Part shown: positions 58,319 through 64,000 of the stretch, piece after piece
Layout: every line of letters begins with the position of its first letter
Position numbering within the stretch: the first letter of the stretch is position 1
Notes under the pieces: generated by a model
What the model saw: the letters and a program-made list of their open reading frames with translations, nothing else
What the model was told of the DNA's origin: nothing
Database searches by the model: none
From: Bin87 sp034428455
GTDB taxonomy: Bacteria > Chloroflexota > Dehalococcoidia > Lucifugimonadales > UBA3495
DNA: 64,000 nt
Assembly: GCA_034428455.1 (NCBI GenBank)
Contig: DAOUHZ010000114.1
Coordinates: 1 to 64,000, forward strand
Direction of reading: 5' to 3'
Position numbers and translations under genes: made by a program

Positions 58319-58600
58319 ATGGACGTGAAAGAGGTTACCAAAACGGCGCGAGAATACGTAGCCGAAATTTTCGCCGATGAGCAGATTACCAACCTGGGCC
58401 TCGAGGAAGTCGTGTACGACGCGGAATCGGAACGATGGCGCATCACCTTCGGTTTCGCCCGGCCCTGGGACCGACAGGGAGACATGGGTGTCAGGATGGG
58501 CCTGAAAGCCCCACGCGCCTACAAAGTCGTTCACGTTGACGACAGCAACGGTAAGGTCATTGCCCTTACCGACCGCATCCTTCCCGACGTGAAAGCCTGA
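58319..58600 (+). CDS. conserved small protein paired with PIN toxin
   Basis: The 93-aa protein reads M-D-V-K-E-V-T-K-T-A-R-E-Y-V-A-E-I-F-A-D-E, then G-L-E-E-V, W-R-I-T-F-G-F-A-R-P-W-D and V-H-V-D-D. It has no recognised DNA-binding motif. The stop overlaps the start of the PIN gene (TGATG), so the two are coupled. It is probably the antitoxin or regulatory partner; this rests on position only. Confidence 0.72.
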   Translation: MDVKEVTKTAREYVAEIFADEQITNLGLEEVVYDAESERWRITFGFARPWDRQGDMGVRMGLKAPRAYKVVHVDDSNGKVIALTDRILPDVKA

Positions 58601-59082
58601 TGCCAATGACGGGCTTTCTCGTTGACACCAGCTTGCTCGTGTTGCTGGTGGTTGGCAACGTCAACCCGGATCTGATTGCCAAGCATCGCCGCCTGGACGG
58701 ATACACCGTAGCCTACTACGTGGCGTTGCGGAACCTTATCAATTTGGCGGACCGAGTATTCCTGACCCCGAACACGCTTACCGAAACGTCAAATTTGCTG
58801 GGACAGCATGGCGAGCCCGAACGAACTCTGCTGATGGAAGGTCTCCAAGCATTGATCGAGGGCAGCGATGAAATTGTTATCCCTAGCGCTCAGGCATCAG
58901 CCAATTCGGCATTCCCCAGCCTGGGCCTGACTGACGCGGTTCTGCTGGAGGCGGCCAGCGAGGAAATTCCGTTGGTCACCGTGGATGCTCGACTGTATTC
59001 GCTGGCGACGGCAAAAGGGCAATACGCGGCTTGGGATTTCCTGCAAGAGCTGGAAGCTGACCGGGTTGGCAGGCAGAGATAG
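58600..59082 (+). CDS. PIN-domain protein (putative RNase toxin)
   Basis: The 160-aa protein has the PIN acidic residues: Asp in F-L-V-D-T-S-L-L-V (residue 9), Glu in L-T-E-T-S-N-L-L, Asp in G-L-T-D-A-V-L-L-E and V-T-V-D-A-R-L. PIN toxins cut RNA with Mg2+. Length is at the high end for VapC. The coupled upstream gene is not a usual VapB. Confidence 0.82.
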   Translation: MPMTGFLVDTSLLVLLVVGNVNPDLIAKHRRLDGYTVAYYVALRNLINLADRVFLTPNTLTETSNLLGQHGEPERTLLMEGLQALIEGSDEIVIPSAQASANSAFPSLGLTDAVLLEAASEEIPLVTVDARLYSLATAKGQYAAWDFLQELEADRVGRQR

Positions 59083-59296
59083 CACCAACCCCTACAATTG
59101 AACATCCGGTCTTGCCGGTGCCGTTCTGCTGGAATCCATCAGCCCCTAAACTCCCCTGCTGACCATTGATAGAAACTTGTTCGCGGCGCTTGAGAAGAGG
59201 AAAGCGCGGTGGTTTATGGACCGGCTTCATAACCGGTCCTGCTGCATCCTGCGACGACCGACTGTACTAACCACACTGCATTTTCACCAGCACTCT

Positions 59297-60184
59297 TCAA
59301 CCCCGCCTCTCCAAATCGCCCGGCCCCGTCCCGGTGATCCGGAACGTTTCCTCCACGAAGGCCGTCACCGCTCGACCGATGCCTTCCTGCAGCTCGCGGT
59401 AACCGGCCAGATCCAGCCGCTTCTCCACACCCCCGCAGCGGTACAGTACGGCGTACAGGCTGAGCCAATCGTAGGGGTCGCGATCATTCAGCCTCAGGGT
59501 GCCCCGCTGGGCTTCCGTGAGCGCAGTGTATTCCAACAGCGCTTCCAGCTCCGCGCGGGCCGGCGACGAGCTTTCGCCGGTGTTGTCCAGCACGATGTCG
59601 GCCAGTTCCTTGAGGTGATGGATGTTCCGGTATTCGCAGTCGATGGCTGAAATTCAGCTTTTCAGCGCGTTCTCCACGGCCTGCTGCGCGGCGAAGCCAA
59701 TCAGCTCCTGGTCATGGTTGCCGGTGTTGATGTTGTGGTTTATGCTGCCCAGCCACCGCCGCGCGTTGATCAGCCGCTGCCGGATATCCGGCCAACCCAC
59801 ATGGTAACCGTCGTCAAAGTCCTCGTCGCAAAGGTCGCTGAAGGCGTCGCCATTCATAACAACCCCGTCCCGCAATGCCTGCGCCGCGATGTGGTTGCGC
59901 GCCCGCCGGCAGTAACCGAACTGCCGCCGCGTCATGCTGATGTTATCGTGACCGATACCCCCCAGCAGCCGGATAAATTCGCGTCGCGCGGCATCGGACT
60001 CCGCTTCGCTGCGAGGCGCCTGCTGGGGCAGGGTATCGTCCCAGACCACCAGCAGGTCCACGTCGGAATCCGGCCGGTGATCCCCCCGGGCCCGGGAGCC
60101 GAACAGGATCACTGTAGCCTGGAGATCGGATTCCTGCGCCGCCGCAATCATCAAGCCAAAAGGGTCCGCCTGTTCCTTGCCCAT
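59297..60184 (-). pseudogene. fused MNT nucleotidyltransferase-HEPN protein interrupted by one TGA
   Basis: From ATG 60184 the frame encodes an MNT domain (G-S-R-A-R-G at 29-34, D-S-D-V-D at 39-43) and the beginning of a HEPN domain (A-A-Q-Q-A-V-E-N-A-L-K-S). It then meets TGA at codon 177 (59656-59654). The same frame continues for 118 more codons with I-S-A-I-D-C-E-Y-R-N-I-H-H-L-K-E-L to a stop at 59297, completing the HEPN fold. The TGA sits where relatives often have Trp. TGA is the normal stop of many genes here, so a recent nonsense change or an assembly error is likely. As read, the product is 176 aa. Confidence 0.8.
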
Positions 60185-60233
60185 ACGGTCACCAAATTGT
60201 CAATGCGAGCGCCGCCCGGCAATCTCGCTGGCG

Positions 60234-61121
60234 CTACGCCTCCGGATAGGGATTCAACCCCAGCATGTCCCGCGCCTGCTGCGGCGTCGCCGGCTCCCGG
60301 CCGTGCAAGCGCGCCATCGTAACCGCCCATTCGATGTACTCGGCGTTGGATCTGGGCTGCGGGTTGTTGGGTAGGAACGGGCTGTCCTCGAACCCCACCC
60401 TGATGTGCGCGCCCGTGGCGATGGCGATGGCGCATAGCGGGAAGGTCTGCTCCATGCTGCTGTGCGCGAGCCAGGTCGCTTCGGGATAATGCTCTCGGAT
60501 GGTGTCGGCGATCAGCATGTAGTTGCGCGGCGATCCGACCATGTTCAGCCGACCGTCGCCCCAGTGGGCTCCCGGCTCCACCAGGAAGTAGCGTGAATCC
60601 CGGATGTAGCCCTCTCGCATCAGGGTGATGGCGGCGTTAACGTTGCCCACGTCGTGCACGGCCGGCTCCGGGAAAGTGCCGCGCTGGTAGCAGGCGTCCA
60701 GGGTGGCCACGATGTCCTCAAAGGAGTTGGGGCTGGTCACCGTGCGCCGTTGGCCGGTGTCCGGGTCCAGGACCCAGCGGGTGCCGGATCCCAGGTTCAG
60801 TGACACCATCTCCACCGGTTGCGGGATCTCCAGCAGGTACCGGGTCACCGCCTCTACCGGCACGTGGGCCTGCCGCGCCGTGGTGTGGTTCAGGACCAGG
60901 TCGCACTGCGCCCGGATCATCGCGTTGGTCTGCGTGTACCACGACGGGTCGTAGCTGATGCCGCCGTCCGGCGTCCTGGCGTGGATGTGGACAATCGACG
61001 CGCCGGCTTCGTAGCACCGGACGGCCTCCTGCGCCACCTCTTCCGGCGTCCATGGTACGTTCGGGTTGTGTTCCCGTCCGCGGCTCCCGTTGAGACATCC
61101 CTTGATGATGATGGTATCCAT
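60234..61121 (-). CDS. BKACE (3-keto-5-aminohexanoate cleavage enzyme family)
   Basis: The 295-aa TIM barrel of the beta-keto acid cleavage enzyme family (DUF849/Kce) has I-I-I-K-G-C-L-N-G-S-R-G at the start, the metal motif I-V-H-I-H-A-R-T-P-D-G, and L-A-H-S-S-M later. The family splits beta-keto acids with acetyl-CoA; the actual substrate is unknown because no lysine-fermentation genes are near. ATG 61121 gives the standard N-terminus; the longer frame to 61283 is not used. Confidence 0.9.
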   Translation of the reverse strand: MDTIIIKGCLNGSRGREHNPNVPWTPEEVAQEAVRCYEAGASIVHIHARTPDGGISYDPSWYTQTNAMIRAQCDLVLNHTTARQAHVPVEAVTRYLLEIPQPVEMVSLNLGSGTRWVLDPDTGQRRTVTSPNSFEDIVATLDACYQRGTFPEPAVHDVGNVNAAITLMREGYIRDSRYFLVEPGAHWGDGRLNMVGSPRNYMLIADTIREHYPEATWLAHSSMEQTFPLCAIAIATGAHIRVGFEDSPFLPNNPQPRSNAEYIEWAVTMARLHGREPATPQQARDMLGLNPYPEA

Positions 61122-61143
61122 GTTTCCCGCCCGTTTCGTGTCT

Positions 61144-61184
61144 GTCATCGCGAACGCAGCGCGGCGATCTCGTTGCTCGCTGCG
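61144..61184. repeat. REP-like element between BKACE and molybdo-dehydrogenase genes
   Basis: GTCATCGCGAACGCAGCG followed by CGGCGATCTCG resembles the common dispersed element GTCATTGCGAGCGAAGCG...GCAATCTCG. Seven-base arms CGCAGCG (61155-61161) and CGCTGCG (61178-61184) can pair. Confidence 0.5.
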
Positions 61185-61231
61185 CATTAACACGGGACGG
61201 AATCTGCCCCGTCCCGTCGGTTTGTTCGCTA

Positions 61232-61240
61232 TGCTATCAT
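61232..61240 (+). promoter_or_regulatory. extended -10 promoter of the molybdo-dehydrogenase gene
   Basis: TGC-TATCAT about 78 nt upstream of ATG 61318. No good -35. Confidence 0.5.
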
Positions 61241-61317
61241 ACTGCCGGCACGGGATTTTTCGGGCTTCGCCCGGCCGTGTCAAACCCGCAATTAACGTAC
61301 CAGCCGGAGGAAAACTA

Positions 61318-63642
61318 ATGCCGGACTACACCCCCAACATGGTCCTGACCAGCGACAAGGAATACAAGGTTGTCGGGACACGCCCGGTGCGCCACGACGG
61401 CGCCGACAAGGTCACTGGAATGGCCCGCTACAGCGCCGACCTGAACCTGCCCGGTATGCTGTTCGGGAAGGTCCTGCGCAGCCCTCACGCCCACGCCCGC
61501 ATCAAATCCATCGACACCAGCCGCGCCGAGGCCATGCCCGGCGTCCGCGCTGTCATCACCGGCGCCGACATCATCGAACCCACCGGCCGCGCCTCTGATC
61601 TGGCCGAAGGCGCGATGGTCAACTTCAAGTTCCTGAGCAACAACATCATGGCCCAGGACAAGGCCCTCTATAAGGGTCACGCCATCGCCGCCGTCGCCGC
61701 GACTAACGCGCACGCTGCCGAGGAAGCCCTGGATCTGATCGACGTTGAGTACGAGGTGCTGCCTCCCGTCATGCACGCCCGCGAGGCCATGGCCGATGAC
61801 GCGACTCTGGTCCACGAACGTCTCGCTGCCTTCCAAACGGCCGGTACCCGCGCCGGTGGCGTGCTGGACGACGACGATGACACGCGCGGCACCAACACCG
61901 CCAACCACTTTGAGTTCCGCATGGGAGACCTCGACGCCGGTTTCGCTGATGCCGACATCGTCGTTGAGCGCAGCGTCTCCACCTCCGCCGTGCACCAGGG
62001 ATACATCGAACCCCACAGCGGCACCGCCATGTGGCACGACGACGGCAGCCTGACTATCTACTCCAGCAGTCAGGGCCACTTCACCGTTCGCGACCACACC
62101 GCTCGCCTCGTGGGTATCCCGGTGTCCAAGGTCAAGGCCGTGCCCATGGAAATCGGCGGCGGTTTCGGCGCCAAGCTGGCTGTATACATGGAGCCCTTGG
62201 CAGCGCTGCTGGCCCGCAAGGCCCACGCTCCGGTCAAGGTATCCATGAACCGCACCGAGGTCTTCGAGGCCACCGGGCCGACCTCTGGCACCGAGATCTC
62301 CTGCCGCATCGGCGCCACCAACGACGGCAAGATCACCGCCGCCGAGGTGCACCTGATCTTCGAGGCTGGCGCGTTCCCCGGGTCGCCGGTTGCTGGCGCG
62401 GCCAACTGCGTGCTCGCCGCCTACGACATCCCCAACACCTGGATCGAGGGCTACGACATCGTTGTCAACCGGCCCAAGACCGCGGCCTACCGCGCCCCCG
62501 GTTCCCCAGCCGCGGCCTACTGCGTTGAGGTCGCCCTGGACGAACTGGCCGAGAAGCTCGGCGTCGATCCTATCGACCTGCGCCTTATGAACAGCGCCAA
62601 GGAGGGCACCCGCCGTCCCACCGGCCCGTTGACCCCCACCGTTGGCTACGTCGAGACCCTGGAGGCCACCAAGTCCCACCCGCACTATAGCGCTCCGAAG
62701 GACGGCAAGAAGCGCGGCCGCGGCGTCGCCTCCGGTTTCTGGGGCAACAACACCGGCCCGTCCGCCGCGGTCGCCCTGGTTAACCCCGATGGCACGGTCA
62801 CGCTGACCGAGGGTTCTCCCGACATTGGCGGAACCCGCGCCTCCGTGTCGCAACAGTTGGCCGAGGTGCTCGGCATCGCCGTCGAGGACGTCAATCCCCA
62901 GATCGGCGACACGGACAGCATCGGTTTCACCTCCAACACCGGCGGCAGCAGCGTCACCTTCAAGACCGGTTACGCCGCCTACACCGCCGCCCAGGACGTC
63001 CGGCAGCAGATGATCGCCCGCGCCGCGCGCATCTGGGAAGTGGAACCCGAGGACGTGCTCTACGATGACGGCGTACTCAAGCACCGCGCCGACGATCAGC
63101 TTCAGATGACCTTCCAGCAGCTCGCCGCCCGCCAGGTTCCCACCGGCGGCCCCATCGTCGGTCGGGGCGGTGTCAACCCCGGCGGAGCCGGACCCTGCAT
63201 CGGGGTGCACATCGTCGACGTCGAGGTCGATGAAGATACCGGCAAGGTGGAAATCGTCCGCTACACCGCCGTTCAGGATGCCGGCAAGGCGATCCACCCG
63301 TCCTATGTGGAGGGCCAGATCCAAGGTGGCGCCGTCCAGGGCATTGGCTGGGCCCTCAACGAGGAGTACTACACCAACGACCAGGGACACATGGTCAACT
63401 CCAGCTTCCTGGACTACCGGATGCCCACCAGCCTCGACCTGCCGATGATCGACACCTGCATCGTTGAGATCACCAACCCCAACCACCCCTACGGCGTGCG
63501 CGGCGTGGGCGAGGTGCCCATCGTTCCTCCCATGGCCGCCATCGCCAACGCCATCTACGACGCCATCGGCGTTCGCTTGACCGTGCTTCCCATGAACCCG
63601 GGCAGCGTCCTGGAAGCGCTCTGGGATAAGAACGGCTCATAG
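61318..63642 (+). CDS. xanthine dehydrogenase-family molybdopterin-binding subunit
   Basis: The 774-aa large subunit has an N-terminal a/b hammerhead domain (T-R-P-V-R-H-D-G-A-D-K-V-T-G-M-A-R-Y). The molybdenum domains follow, with Q-G-Y-I-E-P-H-S-G, E-I-G-G-G-F-G-A-K, A-Y-R-A-P-G-S-P-A and the active-site Glu in V-R-G-V-G-E-V-P. It hydroxylates an aldehyde, heterocycle or CO-type substrate, which cannot be told. The FAD and 2Fe-2S subunits normally needed are not adjacent within the window. GGAGGAAAA precedes ATG 61318. Confidence 0.94.
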   Translation: MPDYTPNMVLTSDKEYKVVGTRPVRHDGADKVTGMARYSADLNLPGMLFGKVLRSPHAHARIKSIDTSRAEAMPGVRAVITGADIIEPTGRASDLAEGAMVNFKFLSNNIMAQDKALYKGHAIAAVAATNAHAAEEALDLIDVEYEVLPPVMHAREAMADDATLVHERLAAFQTAGTRAGGVLDDDDDTRGTNTANHFEFRMGDLDAGFADADIVVERSVSTSAVHQGYIEPHSGTAMWHDDGSLTIYSSSQGHFTVRDHTARLVGIPVSKVKAVPMEIGGGFGAKLAVYMEPLAALLARKAHAPVKVSMNRTEVFEATGPTSGTEISCRIGATNDGKITAAEVHLIFEAGAFPGSPVAGAANCVLAAYDIPNTWIEGYDIVVNRPKTAAYRAPGSPAAAYCVEVALDELAEKLGVDPIDLRLMNSAKEGTRRPTGPLTPTVGYVETLEATKSHPHYSAPKDGKKRGRGVASGFWGNNTGPSAAVALVNPDGTVTLTEGSPDIGGTRASVSQQLAEVLGIAVEDVNPQIGDTDSIGFTSNTGGSSVTFKTGYAAYTAAQDVRQQMIARAARIWEVEPEDVLYDDGVLKHRADDQLQMTFQQLAARQVPTGGPIVGRGGVNPGGAGPCIGVHIVDVEVDEDTGKVEIVRYTAVQDAGKAIHPSYVEGQIQGGAVQGIGWALNEEYYTNDQGHMVNSSFLDYRMPTSLDLPMIDTCIVEITNPNHPYGVRGVGEVPIVPPMAAIANAIYDAIGVRLTVLPMNPGSVLEALWDKNGS

Positions 63643-63657
63643 AAACCGTCCGGACCA

Positions 63658-63693
63658 GGCAGGGGTGGATGGTCATTCGCCTCTGCCGCTTTT
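63658..63693 (+). terminator. possible terminator after the molybdo-dehydrogenase gene
   Basis: An 8-bp stem with one G-T pair (GGCAGGGG at 63658-63665, CCTCTGCC at 63680-63687) followed by GCTTTT. The loop is 14 nt, so strength is moderate. Confidence 0.45.
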
Positions 63694-63727
63694 CCCCGCG
63701 CCTGCCGTCAACCAGGAGGAGGTCGGA

Positions 63728-63997
63728 ATGCCTGACGTATGGATACCCGCCCAGATGCAGCGTATCACTGGCGCTCCCGACCGTGTCCAGGTCGCCGGCG
63801 CGACGGTGCGCCAGGTCATCAACAACCTGGAGCAGCTCCATCCCGGCATGAAAGAACTCCTCTACGACGAAGAATTGGATGACATAATACCCGGCCTGGC
63901 CGTAATCGTTGACGGCGACGTCAGCCAGCTCGGATTGATGGAGCGGGTCAGTGAGGACACCGAGATGCACTTCCTGCCGGCAATCGGCGGCGGCTGA
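63728..63997 (+). CDS. MoaD/ThiS-like ubiquitin-fold sulfur carrier
   Basis: The 89-aa protein has a ubiquitin-like pattern with V-R-Q-V-I-N-N-L-E-Q-L-H-P-G, G-L-A-V-I-V-D-G-D-V and the C-terminal L-P-A-I-G-G-G, whose end Gly-Gly is adenylated and thiolated in MoaD and ThiS. Placement after a molybdopterin enzyme favours a MoaD-like role, though no MoaE is seen. GAGGAGG precedes the ATG. It ends 3 nt before the window edge. Confidence 0.85.
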   Translation: MPDVWIPAQMQRITGAPDRVQVAGATVRQVINNLEQLHPGMKELLYDEELDDIIPGLAVIVDGDVSQLGLMERVSEDTEMHFLPAIGGG

Positions 63998-64000
63998 ATC

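Noticed and set aside
59211..59245. tRNA-Met-like arm with CAT in the loop
   Set aside because: The stem GGACCGG/CCGGTCC has an 8-nt loop and there is no acceptor stem, D-arm or T-arm on either strand.
61315..63486. 723-codon minus-strand frame
   Set aside because: Exact antisense shadow of the molybdo-dehydrogenase subunit; low-complexity Gly/Val/Asp-rich translation and no ribosome site.

Overview
The window looks like one contig of a GC-rich bacterium, most likely a Chloroflexota member of the Dehalococcoidia/SAR202 kind. This is inferred from gene content: two F420/FMN luciferase-like oxidoreductases, DUF3105 proteins, a fused HMG-CoA-synthase-like/DUF35 protein next to an SCP2-type thiolase, a K+-dependent-type pyrophosphatase, archaeal-type phosphoglycerate mutase (apgM), dapL-type lysine synthesis, a BKACE enzyme and a xanthine-dehydrogenase-family molybdo-subunit. 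No rRNA, tRNA, CRISPR array, transposase or integrase was seen.

Layout. 0-9 kb: an unknown duplicated-domain protein, a SprT-like protease, an LLM oxidoreductase, gamma-carbonic anhydrase, smpB, an S41 lipoprotein protease, and an acyl-CoA operon (HMGCS-like/DUF35, a TIR-like effector, thiolase). 9-11.2 kb: an AT-richer accessory patch with a decayed gene fragment and a membrane protein ending in a GIY-YIG-like domain. 11.2-17.6 kb: minCDE, an MFS exporter behind a palindromic operator, an aminotransferase and small redox proteins. 17.6-27 kb, minus strand: a purine cluster guaA-purD-(2 unknowns)-purE-HAD-purB-purC-(2 DUF3105)-purS. 27-28.7 kb: a DNA methyltransferase and a two-gene unknown module. 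28.7-43 kb, plus strand: tsaC, polyprenyl synthase, pgk-apgM-tpiA, miaA, dapF, a HigBA-like cassette, dapL, Uma2, hflX, a phosphoesterase, a second copy of the unknown two-gene module, and acetamidase. 43-45.6 kb: small membrane proteins and a RelE-type toxin-antitoxin cassette between copies of the 3' end of an SDR gene. 45.7-53.6 kb: hppA, phosphoesterase, LLM, HAD, amidase with a small partner, CPBP protease. 53.7-56 kb: trpA, then DAHP synthase behind a leader peptide and terminator. 56-64 kb: GNAT, cytidylate-kinase-like protein, rhomboid, PIN pair, broken MNT-HEPN gene, BKACE, molybdo-dehydrogenase subunit and a MoaD-like protein.

How it works together. The housekeeping part covers purine synthesis, lower glycolysis, lysine and aromatic amino acids, septum placement and ribosome rescue or GTPase functions. 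Small accessory cassettes (TIR-like, GIY-YIG, methyltransferase, HigBA, Uma2, RelE, PIN, MNT-HEPN) sit singly between these operons rather than in one island. Recognisable promoters are mostly extended -10 elements of the form TGC-TAnnnT, several so close to the start codon that leaderless mRNAs are likely.

The strongest candidates for something undescribed are: (1) a Tyr/Phe-rich leader peptide and intrinsic terminator in front of DAHP synthase (54.59-54.84 kb), which reads as ribosome-mediated attenuation; (2) the toxin-antitoxin cassette at the 3' end of the SDR gene, where the displaced gene end differs from the intact one only at synonymous sites; (3) a HigB-HigA cassette whose antitoxin is fused to a domain also present as a separate neighbour; and (4) an unknown overlapping gene pair present twice.
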